The position numbers were made by a program, and so were the translations under genes. A DNA stretch of 64,000 bases from Nocardia niwae NBRC 108934 = DSM 45340. Lineage in GTDB: Bacteria > Actinomycetota > Actinomycetes > Mycobacteriales > Mycobacteriaceae. Within the stretch, counting starts at the first letter, position 1. Every line of letters starts with the position of its first letter. This document shows positions 9,178-16,151 of the stretch, piece by piece. The notes beneath the pieces are model-generated. The model was not told where the DNA came from. It searched no databases and worked only from the letters and a program-made list of their open reading frames with translations. The DNA is taken from positions 248,001-312,000 of the forward strand of contig NZ_BDCK01000016.1 of assembly GCF_001613465.1 (NCBI RefSeq), written 5' to 3'.

Positions 9178-10848
9178 ATGCGGATTACCTCTGCGTGTGC
9201 CCGGCTGGCATTGTCTCTGGTCGTCGTCGGGCTGACCGTTACCAGTTGCGGCGGCGACAATGCCGCGGTGCCGGGCACCAGCACGGTCGGCAGCACCAAC
9301 GACATCAATCCGAGGGACCCCAGCGAACTGCGCGACGGCGGCAATCTGCGGTTGGCGCTCACCAACTTCCCGGAAACCTTCAACTACCTGCATGTGGACG
9401 GCGGCACCGAGAGTGTCTTCTCCATAGTCGAAGCGACGATGCCCACCGCCTTCGTCAGCGACGCGGCGGGACAACTGAGCATCGACCACGACTTCTTCAC
9501 CGATATCAAGCTGACCGGGACCGGCCCTCAGCAGGTGGAGTACACCATCAACCCGAAGGCCATGTGGTCCGACGGCTCCCCGATCACCTGGGAAGATTTG
9601 CGGTCTCAGGCGAACGCCCTGAGCGGTAAGGACAACGCGTTCCTCGTCTCGGGCACCGGCGGTTTCGAACGAGTCGGCAGGGTCGAGCGCGGTGCGGACG
9701 ACCGGCAAGCCGTGGTGACCTTCGACCGGCCCTACAGCGAATGGCAAGGCCTGTTCAATCCGCTCTACCCGAAGTCGGTCACCGCCACGCCCGACACCTT
9801 CACCAACGCGGCCAAGAACGGGTTGCCGGTCAGCGCGGGCCCCTTCGTGGTCAGCTCCATCGATCGCAGCCAGAATCGCATCGTGCTCGGGCGCAATCCC
9901 CGATGGTGGGGCGATACGCCGAAGCTGGATTCGGTCACCTTCAGCGTGCTCGACCACTCGGCCTGGCTGCCCGCGATCCAGAACAACGAGCTCGACATCG
10001 CCTACATGTCCGGCATCGAGAACGTCAGCGCGGCGCGCAATGCCGCGAACGTGGTCATCCGGCGCACGCCGGAGCCGACCTGGTCGCACATCACGTTCAA
10101 TGGAGCGCCCGGTTCCCTGCTCGCCGACCCGCAGCTGCGGGTCGCCATCTCCAAGGCGATCGACCGGCAGGGCGTGGTCACCGCCTCCCAGCACGGCGTC
10201 GTCGATGATCCCAAGCCATTGAACAATCACGTCTTCGTGGCGGGGCAGAAGGGCTACCAGGACAACGCAGCGCCCATCGCCTACGACCCCGACGAGGCGG
10301 CCCGCATGCTGGACGCGCTCGGCTGGAAACTCAACGGCGACGTGCGCGAGAAGGACGGCCGTAAGCTCGAATTGCGCGATGTGATGTACCAGCAGGACCA
10401 GTGGGTGCAGACCGCGCAGATCGTGCAGCAGAATCTGGCGAAAGTCGGCGTGAAGCTGAGCATTCAGACGGTGCCGGGCACGGGACTGTTCACCAATGTC
10501 ATCGACCCCGGCAACTTCGATCTGGCCCAATTCAGCTGGAACGGTAGCGTTCTCCCGCTGAGCGGGCTGCGGCAGATCTACTACTACGATCCGGCCGATC
10601 TGCAAGGCAACAAGGCACGGATCGGCACCCCGGAACTCAACGCGCTGATCGACCGGACCCTCTCCGAGCTCGATCCGGACAAGGCCATTCAGCTGGCCAA
10701 CGAATGCGATCGGATGATCTTCGAAGAGGGCTACTCCGTTCCACTGCACCAGGCGGCCGGCACCTACGCCGCCCGGACCGATCTGGCGAACTACGGTGCG
10801 TTCGGCCTCGCCTCGCGCGACTACACCAAGGTCGGCTTCCTGAAGTGA
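9178..10848 (+). CDS. Peptide-binding lipoprotein 3 (ABC family 5, DppA-like)
   Basis: A 556-aa third paralogue. The signal peptide ends in lipobox VTSC (Cys24). AGGAAGGATCACC before the ATG is a good ribosome site, and the 39-bp gap after copy 2 is the largest inside this operon. It shares GSTNDINPRDPSELRDGG with copy 2 and the C-terminal SRDYTKVGFLK pattern with copy 1. With only one pair of permeases and one ATPase in the operon, the three binding proteins probably feed the same channel with different ligands. The last codons overlap the next gene's GTG (GTGA). Confidence 0.9.
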   Translation: MRITSACARLALSLVVVGLTVTSCGGDNAAVPGTSTVGSTNDINPRDPSELRDGGNLRLALTNFPETFNYLHVDGGTESVFSIVEATMPTAFVSDAAGQLSIDHDFFTDIKLTGTGPQQVEYTINPKAMWSDGSPITWEDLRSQANALSGKDNAFLVSGTGGFERVGRVERGADDRQAVVTFDRPYSEWQGLFNPLYPKSVTATPDTFTNAAKNGLPVSAGPFVVSSIDRSQNRIVLGRNPRWWGDTPKLDSVTFSVLDHSAWLPAIQNNELDIAYMSGIENVSAARNAANVVIRRTPEPTWSHITFNGAPGSLLADPQLRVAISKAIDRQGVVTASQHGVVDDPKPLNNHVFVAGQKGYQDNAAPIAYDPDEAARMLDALGWKLNGDVREKDGRKLELRDVMYQQDQWVQTAQIVQQNLAKVGVKLSIQTVPGTGLFTNVIDPGNFDLAQFSWNGSVLPLSGLRQIYYYDPADLQGNKARIGTPELNALIDRTLSELDPDKAIQLANECDRMIFEEGYSVPLHQAAGTYAARTDLANYGAFGLASRDYTKVGFLK

Positions 10849-11507
10849 GCGCCGGGCCGGGCCATCCGCTGGCCTATCCGCTCGTGGTGACGATCGGCGC
10901 CCTCGCGGTCTGTGCCGCTTGGGCGCCGTTCGGCACTGTGGATCAGGTGGCGGCCATGGTCGCCGTCGCCCTCGGCATCGTCGGATACACCGCGTACCGG
11001 CTAGGCATCGCCTTCGGCGTGCTCCCGTTCTGGCGTTCGGGCGCCCCGCGCACCGTGCGGGTCACCCGGATCCGCCAGCAACATCGCCTGGACAGCCGGT
11101 CGTGGTTGCAAGTCGACGGCAGCGGACGGCCGCGGTGGCTTCCGGTGTACTTCGAGCCAGCGCTGATCGTCCTCACCGAGACCGAAGCGGAACTCACCGA
11201 CCGCACGATCCGCGTCGCCGGACGACGGCTCTACCCCTCCGGCCGCCTCCGCGACGCCGAACCGCCCGGTCGGCTCGTCGACAATCCCAGCCGCCCCGAT
11301 CCGGACGCGCCCGCTCATACCGCGAAGGCAACCCGACTGGGCCGTCGCCTCCTGCTCGACGCCCAATCCACCGTCGCCGCACCGATCGTCGCTTTCTTGT
11401 GGGTCTATATCGACGGCGGCGGCTTCCCCGTCTTCCTGGCGGCCACCACCATCGGCGCCGCGTGCGCGATCTGGCTCTCCGCCGTCCAGGGCTCCGATCC
11501 CAGCTGA
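10845..11507 (+). CDS. Small membrane protein of unknown function
   Basis: A 220-aa protein started at the GTG that overlaps the previous stop (GTGA, 10845-10848); the frame is open further left but only as a shadow of the binding-protein gene. Hydrophobic segments lie at about residues 8-30 and 33-52, and a hydrophobic stretch near the C-terminus (TVAAPIVAFLWVYIDGGGFPVFLAATTIGAACAIW) fits one or two more. The middle is polar and arginine-rich with a compact beta-like part (PRWLPVYFEPALIVLTETEAELTD). I do not recognise the family. Coupling to the peptide transporter operon is the only functional hint. Confidence 0.7.
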   Translation: MSAGPGHPLAYPLVVTIGALAVCAAWAPFGTVDQVAAMVAVALGIVGYTAYRLGIAFGVLPFWRSGAPRTVRVTRIRQQHRLDSRSWLQVDGSGRPRWLPVYFEPALIVLTETEAELTDRTIRVAGRRLYPSGRLRDAEPPGRLVDNPSRPDPDAPAHTAKATRLGRRLLLDAQSTVAAPIVAFLWVYIDGGGFPVFLAATTIGAACAIWLSAVQGSDPS

Positions 11508-11546
11508 CATCCGCCCCCGCGTGGATCGCCGACTGTCCAGCTCGGC

Positions 11547-11583
11547 CCGACGGTGGGGCGAATCGGCTCCGCCCCACCGTCGG
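11547..11583. terminator. Strong bidirectional terminator hairpin
   Basis: A 14-bp perfect stem (11547-11560 with 11570-11583) and a 9-nt loop lie between the end of the transporter operon and the convergent GNAT gene. A short TGTTGT follows on the plus side. Confidence 0.75.
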
Positions 11584-11602
11584 TGTTGTCACGCCGTCGG
11601 TG

Positions 11603-12166
11603 CTAGTCGATGCCGAACGGTGCGGCGTAACGAACCGTGCCGCGCGGTAGCGGGTGAGCAGGGTTCAGCGTCAGCGCCATCAACGCCTCGTCCGGGACGT
11701 CGATGGTGAGGCCGATTCCGTGCTCGGACGCCCGGCGGAACCCGAAGCGCGGGTAGTACGCCGGATGACCGAGCACGATGACGAAACGCTCGCCCATCCG
11801 CGCCGCGGCCGCGAGCGCGGCCCGGATCGCGGCGGAACCCGCACCGGTCTTCTGGTAGTCGGGCAGCACAGCGCACGGGCCGAGGCACAGCGCGGGCGTC
11901 GTGTTCACATGGCAGCGCGTCAGCAGCGCGAAGGCGACCGGGGTGTCGTCCGGCAGCGTGCTGACGATCGACAAACCGTCGATCCATGCGGGGTCGTCGC
12001 GCAGTGCGTCGACCAGCTCGGCCTCCTCGGCTCGCTCGAAGGCCGCGACGTTGATCTCGTGGATCGCGGGGATATCGGCATCGGTTTCGGCGCGCACGCG
12101 CCAATCGATGGTGGAACTCAACTCGGATTCTCCGTGCTCTTGATGGTCGGGCCCGGTCACGGACAC
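11603..12166 (-). CDS. GNAT-family N-acetyltransferase (YhbS-like)
   Basis: A 187-aa protein. It has the YhbS-like N-terminus (RAETDADIPAIHEINVAAFERAEEAELVDALR) and the acetyl-CoA-binding motif A region (LCLGPCAVLPDYQKTGAGSAAIRAAL). It also has the late motif LGHPAYYPRFGFRRA, typical of the subgroup that includes YhbS. The GTG at 12166 is the outermost start; GTG 12160 would remove two residues. It stands alone, with a hairpin at its 3' end. Acceptor unknown. Confidence 0.85.
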   Translation of the reverse strand: MSVTGPDHQEHGESELSSTIDWRVRAETDADIPAIHEINVAAFERAEEAELVDALRDDPAWIDGLSIVSTLPDDTPVAFALLTRCHVNTTPALCLGPCAVLPDYQKTGAGSAAIRAALAAAARMGERFVIVLGHPAYYPRFGFRRASEHGIGLTIDVPDEALMALTLNPAHPLPRGTVRYAAPFGID

Positions 12167-12223
12167 AGCACCACCGTCACGCGAGCCGAAAGGCTCGCAA
12201 CACGAACGCCGGACGAAGAGGGA

Positions 12224-12292
12224 TCAGACCGGGACCCGAGACGTCGGGACAGTCCGGGCGTCGCGTCTGACGGCGATCTTCGGCGCGGTCAT
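12224..12292 (-). CDS. Possible 22-aa peptide with strong ribosome site
   Basis: A very short frame (MTAPKIAVRRDARTVPTSRV plus two residues) starts at 12292 behind a near-perfect AGGAGGTG (minus strand, about 12308-12301). It lies 57 bp before the GNAT gene on the same strand, so it could be a leader peptide or a small independent product. Nothing else supports it. Confidence 0.25.
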   Translation of the reverse strand: MTAPKIAVRRDARTVPTSRVPV

Positions 12293-12317
12293 CCCGCCCC
12301 ACCTCCTGCATGTGACT

Positions 12318-12364
12318 CCACCTGGATACGGACGAGCGATGCTAGCTCGCGCGATACCAGGTGG
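12318..12364. promoter_or_regulatory. Long dyad between divergent GNAT and FadR genes
   Basis: CCACCTGG (12318-12325) and CCAGGTGG (12357-12364) form inverted 8-bp arms, and a smaller CGAGC/GCTCG pair is nested between them. It could be a DNA operator for the minus-strand unit or an RNA hairpin. It is separate from the FadR-type site at 12404. Confidence 0.35.
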
Positions 12365-12403
12365 GCCACCGAATAAAGCCTTCCGCTCACGACAGCAGCG
12401 AAT

Positions 12404-12414
12404 TGGTCTGACCA
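12404..12414. promoter_or_regulatory. Probable operator of the FadR-type regulator
   Basis: TGGTC-T-GACCA is a perfect inverted repeat of 5-bp arms around one base, matching the TNGTNNNACNA-like sites bound by FadR-subfamily GntR regulators. It sits directly upstream of the -35 of the regulator gene, and a further TGACCA half-site follows at 12425-12430. Autoregulation is inferred. Confidence 0.6.
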
Positions 12415-12415
12415 C

Positions 12416-12444
12416 TTGACCTTCTGACCAAGCAGGCGCACAGT
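12416..12444 (+). promoter_or_regulatory. Predicted promoter of the FadR-type gene
   Basis: TTGACC (12416-12421), a 17-bp spacer and CACAGT (12439-12444) form a plausible promoter. The predicted transcript start falls on or next to the A of the ATG at 12451, and there is no ribosome site in between, so the mRNA may be leaderless. Confidence 0.5.
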
Positions 12445-12450
12445 GGACGC

Positions 12451-13188
12451 ATGGCGTTGCAACCTGTGGTCAAGCGGTCGGTGTCGGCGGATGTGTTCGA
12501 GCAGATCGCCGCGGATGTGCTCAGCGGTGAGCTGGCGCCCGGGGCGACTTTGCCCAGCGAGCGGCAGCTGGCGGAGGCGCTCGGGGTGTCCCGGCCCGCG
12601 GTGCGGGAGGCGCTTCAGCGGCTGGCCGCGGCCGGGCTGGTGTCCGTGCGGCAAGGAGACGCGACCACCGTCCTGGACTATCGGCGCGGTGCGGGACTCG
12701 AGGTTCTTCCCAGGTTGCTGGTGCAGGCGGGGGAACTGGACCCCGCGGTCGCGCGCAGCATTCTGGAGGCCCGGCTGCACAACGGGCCGAAGGCGGCGGA
12801 GTTGGCCGCGCGCCGGGTAGGCACGATCGGCGCCGACGGGATTCGCCCCCTGCTGGAGGCATCCGTCGAAGCGCTTGCCGCCGAACAGGACCCGATCGGG
12901 CAGCAGCGGCACGCGATGGAGTTCTGGGATCACGTCGTGGACGCGGCCGACTCGATCGTGTTCCGGCTGATGTTCAACATGTTGCGCGCCGCCTATGAAC
13001 CGGCGCTCGCGGCGCTGGCCCCGATCATGTCCGCCGAGGTGGGCAACGTCGAGGCATACCGCGAACTGGCCGCCGCCATCGCTGCGGGCCGGCCGCAGAA
13101 GGCCGCCACCACCGCTCGGGCGCTGCTCGAGCCGGCGACCACCGTCCTGATCGAGGTCCTCGGCGGACCGCCGGTCACGCACAGCTAG
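12451..13188 (+). CDS. FadR-subfamily GntR transcriptional regulator
   Basis: A 245-aa protein with an N-terminal winged helix (residues about 10-75; [25 protein letters not shown] is the recognition region) and an all-helical FCD ligand-binding domain. FCD landmarks are [17 protein letters not shown] and [23 protein letters not shown], but the usual metal-binding histidines are not all obvious. The ATG at 12451 follows a promoter-like pair with no Shine-Dalgarno sequence. The gene lies 8 bp before a fatty-acid-hydroxylase-like gene, so it probably regulates that enzyme and itself in response to a lipid or organic-acid ligand. Confidence 0.88.
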   Translation: MALQPVVKRSVSADVFEQIAADVLSGELAPGATLPSERQLAEALGVSRPAVREALQRLAAAGLVSVRQGDATTVLDYRRGAGLEVLPRLLVQAGELDPAVARSILEARLHNGPKAAELAARRVGTIGADGIRPLLEASVEALAAEQDPIGQQRHAMEFWDHVVDAADSIVFRLMFNMLRAAYEPALAALAPIMSAEVGNVEAYRELAAAIAAGRPQKAATTARALLEPATTVLIEVLGGPPVTHS

Positions 13189-13196
13189 GAACGAAC

Positions 13197-13913
13197 ATGA
13201 CGAAATCCAAAGCCTCCGAACGCGCCTCGGTCGATGCGGACGCGCGGGCGCGGGTCCGCCGGGACGAGCGGGCGTTGCGTCGCGGGCTCACCCTGGGCCA
13301 GGCCTTCGAAGAATTCGTCCGGCACCCCTCCCCGTGGCTGATCGGGATTACGCTGGTCGGCGCGCTGATCGCGCGCGTAATCGTCGGCGACTGGCAGCCG
13401 ACCGATCTGCTGGTCCCCGCCGTGATGCTGGCGTTCTTCCCGGTCTTCGAATGGATCGTGCACGTCACCGTGCTGCATTGGCGGCCACGGCGGCTCGGCC
13501 CGCTCGCGCTGGACAGCGAATTGGCCCGCAAGCACCGCGAGCATCACGTCGATCCGCGCGACATCCCGCTGATCTTCATTCCGACGAGAACGCTGGCGGT
13601 GCTGGTCGTGGTGTTGCTCGCGCTGGCGGCGTTCGCCTTCCCCCGCGTCGGCCTCGGCCTGACCTTCCTGATCACCATCACCTTGCTCGGCCTCGGCTAC
13701 GAGTGGACGCACTACCTGATCCACACCGACTACAAGCCGAAAGGCTCGCTCTACCGGGCGGTGTGGCGCAACCATCGCCACCACCACTACAAGAACGAGC
13801 ACTACTGGTTCACGGTCACCAGTTCGGGCACCGCCGACCGCCTCTTCGGCACCTACCCCGACCCGGCCACGACCGAGACCTCACCTACCGCGCGCAACCT
13901 GCATTCGGCCTGA
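13197..13913 (+). CDS. Fatty-acid hydroxylase/sterol desaturase family membrane enzyme
   Basis: A 238-aa di-iron membrane enzyme. Hydrophobic segments lie at about residues 47-90 and 130-165. The histidine clusters of the FA_hydroxylase family are all present: HVTVLH, KHREHH, HYLIH and NHRHHHYKNEHYW. These bind two irons and insert oxygen into lipid or carotenoid-like substrates. AGGAACGA before the ATG is an acceptable ribosome site. It follows the FadR-type regulator by 8 bp and ends at a strong hairpin, so the two form a bicistronic unit. The substrate cannot be inferred. Confidence 0.85.
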   Translation: MTKSKASERASVDADARARVRRDERALRRGLTLGQAFEEFVRHPSPWLIGITLVGALIARVIVGDWQPTDLLVPAVMLAFFPVFEWIVHVTVLHWRPRRLGPLALDSELARKHREHHVDPRDIPLIFIPTRTLAVLVVVLLALAAFAFPRVGLGLTFLITITLLGLGYEWTHYLIHTDYKPKGSLYRAVWRNHRHHHYKNEHYWFTVTSSGTADRLFGTYPDPATTETSPTARNLHSA

Positions 13914-13921
13914 CCCCAGCA

Positions 13922-13954
13922 GGTGCCGCCCCGCGACGTCAGCGGGGCGGCACC
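13922..13954 (+). terminator. Terminator hairpin of the FadR-hydroxylase unit
   Basis: A 13-bp perfect stem (13922-13934 and 13942-13954) with a 7-nt loop starts 8 bp after the hydroxylase stop. Confidence 0.7.
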
Positions 13955-14375
13955 GGTGCGCATGTCCACCTCCGCACCACCCGTACGCGGCATTCGGACT
14001 GCGGCTGAGGCCGCCCCGCGACGACTCCACCGGGCGGGCACGCCGGTCAACACGGCAACAGCCCCGACCGCCACAGTCGGCATGCCGATGCCGACAACAG
14101 CGGGGTTCCGGCGACGACTGCCCCGGCGCCGCTCAGTGCACAGGGTGGTGCTTCGAGAAATCCGGCGATCCGCGCCCGGCATCGCCCTGGATCGAGCTGC
14201 CCCGGCGCGGCGGTTTCGCGGTGAAGCGCCCGTCTCACCCGCTTCATCGGTCCTCGGCAAAGTTTCGAACCCTCCCGGGAGCAGGCCGCAACACGACGCG
14301 GAGTATGCGCGATCGCCACGGTCGAATTACCGAGTACACGATGGCGCACCGCCGCACACCGGCCGGTGGCTCTGA
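13955..14375. other. Intergenic region without a recognisable gene
   Basis: About 420 bp between the hydroxylase hairpin and the TetR gene. Frames are open on both strands, but their translations are Arg/Pro/Ala-rich and match no family I know. No RNA gene was seen. Confidence 0.5.
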
Positions 14376-14930
14376 TTACGTTGCGAGCAGACGCTCCGCG
14401 ATGGCGCGGGCACGAGACGCCGCGTCCGGAGTGCCCTCGCGGACGGCGGTGACGATCGCTCCGTCGACCAGCAGCGCGAGTTCGGCGGCCAGTGCGGCGG
14501 CGTCGGGCCTGCCCGCCTCGGTGAGCAGTTCGCTCAGGTACTCGATGACGCGGCGCTTGTGCCGATCGGCGACCTGATGCGCCGCGCTGCCGCGATCGGC
14601 GACCTCGACCATGGTGTTGATGAACGCGCAGCCACGAAAGTCCTTGCGGGCGAACCGTTCGGCCAGGGCGTCGAAGACCGCGAGCGGCCGGGCGGCGGGG
14701 TCTCCGTTCTTCGCCTCGACCGATTCCCGCAGCCAGCTCAGCCAGCGGCGGTCGCGGTCCTCCAGCACCGCGACGACCAGTTCGTCCTTGCTCGCGAAGT
14801 GGCGGTAGAAGGAGGCACGGCCTACGCCGGACTCCTGGAGCAGGCGATCGACGCCGACGGCGCGAATTCCTTCGGCATAGAACAGCTCTTCCGCGGTGGT
14901 GAGCAAACGCTGCTTGGCCTGGGTTGGCAT
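14376..14930 (-). CDS. TetR-family transcriptional regulator
   Basis: A 184-aa protein. The TetR_N helix-turn-helix covers residues about 7-50 (LLTTAEELFYAEGIRAVGVDRLL, GVGRASFYRHFASKDELV). A helical ligand domain follows, including RKDFRGCAFINTMVEVADRG, a wording common in the subgroup of TetR proteins with a TetR_C_16/LmrA-like C-terminus. It is divergent from an AhpD-like gene, and three copies of a palindrome fill the gap between them, so it almost certainly represses that gene and probably itself. Confidence 0.9.
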   Translation of the reverse strand: MPTQAKQRLLTTAEELFYAEGIRAVGVDRLLQESGVGRASFYRHFASKDELVVAVLEDRDRRWLSWLRESVEAKNGDPAARPLAVFDALAERFARKDFRGCAFINTMVEVADRGSAAHQVADRHKRRVIEYLSELLTEAGRPDAAALAAELALLVDGAIVTAVREGTPDAASRARAIAERLLAT

Positions 14931-14949
14931 GACGCCACGATACCAGAAC

Positions 14950-15025
14950 GGAACTGATCAGTACCATCTTGCTTGACGTAGACGGAACCAGTCAGTACCG
15001 TCTTGATTCGGAACCAATTGGTTCC
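14950..15025. promoter_or_regulatory. Three operator copies between tetR and the AhpD-like gene
   Basis: Three 16-bp dyads of the form GGAAC-N6-GTACC/GTTCC lie at 14950-14965, 14984-14999 and 15010-15025, each followed by ATCTTG or GTCTTG. The third (GGAACCAATTGGTTCC) is a perfect palindrome. Centres are 34 and 26 bp apart, near three and two and a half helical turns. This is the expected pattern for cooperative TetR-dimer binding. Confidence 0.8.
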
Positions 15026-15049
15026 GTCTTGTCCGAGCTGGAGGCTTCG

Positions 15050-15796
15050 ATGTCCCGCCTGCCCCTTGTGTCCCCCGACTCCGCCGATGCCGAGCAAGCC
15101 GACCTACTCGGCGAGGTGCAGCGCCAGCTGGGCCGGGTCCCGAATCTCTATGCCGCCATGGCGAACAGCCCCGCCACCCTGCGGGGATACCTGGACCTGC
15201 GCGACGCCCTCACCAAGGGAAAGCTCTCGGCCCGCGTGCGTGAACAGCTCGCCTTGTTGGTCGCAGACGAGAACGGTTGCGACTACTGCACCGCCGCGCA
15301 CACCATGCGCGCCGAGCGGATGGGCTTCACCGAGCAGGCGATCACCGACACCCGCGCGGCGCGCGCCGACGACCCGCACGCCGACGCGATCCTGCGCGTC
15401 GCCCGCGACGTACTCCGCTCCCGCGGCCGGATCGGCGACGCCACGCTCGTCTCGGCACGCTCTCGCGGGGTGAGCGACGCCGAATTCGGCGAGATCGTGG
15501 GCCACGTCGCGCTGAACATCTTGTCCAACTACTTCAACCACGTCGCCGAGCCGGAACTCGACTTCCCGCCGGCGGCGCCGACGAAAGGTGCCGGAATGGA
15601 AGCGAAATGGCGGCCCGCGAGCAAGGTCGTCCTGGTCGAGGGCTACTCCCTGCAGGACAGGGAGGGGCGGACCACACGCACCGTCGATGACGTCCGGATC
15701 GCGATCGAGGGCGGGTTCCTGCACGTCAAGGTGTCCGACTCCGCCGACGTGCAGGTGGTCTCGGCGCCCGCCGTCGCGCTGGTGACCTACCACTGA
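15050..15796 (+). CDS. Carboxymuconolactone decarboxylase/AhpD-like protein
   Basis: A 248-aa protein. Residues 1-180 form the helical AhpD-like fold with the redox pair in NGCDYCTAAHT (CxxC plus His), as in alkylhydroperoxidase AhpD-type proteins. The last 60 or so residues (KVVLVEGYSLQDREGR onward) are an extra beta-like tail that I do not recognise. The ATG at 15050, preceded by GGAGG, is the best start; an upstream in-frame ATG would run through the operators. Its promoter region is shared with a divergent TetR gene, so it is probably induced by a TetR ligand such as an electrophile or peroxide. Confidence 0.85.
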   Translation: MSRLPLVSPDSADAEQADLLGEVQRQLGRVPNLYAAMANSPATLRGYLDLRDALTKGKLSARVREQLALLVADENGCDYCTAAHTMRAERMGFTEQAITDTRAARADDPHADAILRVARDVLRSRGRIGDATLVSARSRGVSDAEFGEIVGHVALNILSNYFNHVAEPELDFPPAAPTKGAGMEAKWRPASKVVLVEGYSLQDREGRTTRTVDDVRIAIEGGFLHVKVSDSADVQVVSAPAVALVTYH

Positions 15797-15810
15797 GCCC
15801 GTTTCACCCG

Positions 15811-15842
15811 GCCCGGTCCTCGAATCATGTCGAGGGCCGGGC
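15811..15842 (+). terminator. Terminator of the AhpD-like gene
   Basis: A 13-bp stem with one G-U pair (15811-15823 and 15830-15842), a 6-nt loop and a following TTTCT. Confidence 0.75.
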
Positions 15843-15858
15843 TTTCTGCTGCCCGGAC

Positions 15859-15889
15859 TTGACATCTTTATACCCTAGGGGGGTATGGT
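15859..15889 (+). promoter_or_regulatory. Promoter and CsoR-type copper box of the cop operon
   Basis: TTGACA (15859-15864) is a perfect -35. The inverted repeat ATACCC-TAGGG-GGGTAT (15870-15886), followed by GGTA, closely resembles the CsoR box before Bacillus copZA, and it covers the spacer and the likely -10 (TATGGT, 15884-15889). A CsoR repressor released by Cu(I) would block the promoter directly. No csoR gene is in the window. Confidence 0.8.
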
Positions 15890-15929
15890 AGTAATCGTAT
15901 TCAGGGACGACCACAGGAGGACACCGACC

Positions 15930-16136
15930 ATGAGCACCACCACCGTGACCGTCACCGGCATGACCTGCGGCGGCTGCGCCGCCTCGGTCCGCACCGAGAT
16001 CGGCCGTCTCCCCGGTGTCGATTCCGTGGCCGTCGAGCCGGTCGGCGGGCTGGTGACCGTCCAGAGCGCGAGCCCCATCGAGCGCGCGGAACTCACCGCC
16101 GCCGTGGCCCGCGCGGGCTACGCGGTCGCCGACTGA
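15930..16136 (+). CDS. copZ: Copper chaperone, heavy-metal-associated domain protein
   Basis: A 68-aa single HMA domain with the Cu(I)-binding loop GMTCGGCAASV (MxCxxC) near the N-terminus and the LPGVDSVAV and ELTAAVARAGY segments of the ferredoxin-like fold. The ATG at 15930 sits 9 nt after AGGAGG; the open frame upstream runs into the promoter. It is the first gene of the copper operon and probably hands Cu(I) to the P-type ATPase two genes down. Confidence 0.92.
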   Translation: MSTTTVTVTGMTCGGCAASVRTEIGRLPGVDSVAVEPVGGLVTVQSASPIERAELTAAVARAGYAVAD

Positions 16137-16151
16137 GGACGGAGCACTCCG

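Noticed and set aside
5742..10749. Long minus-strand frames (up to 610 aa) under the three binding-protein genes
   Set aside because: They mirror strongly supported plus-strand genes; the translations are rich in Arg, Val, Gly and His with no family motifs.
13955..14375. Possible gene after the fatty-acid hydroxylase
   Set aside because: Frames on both strands are Arg/Pro/Ala-rich with no ribosome site or family likeness.
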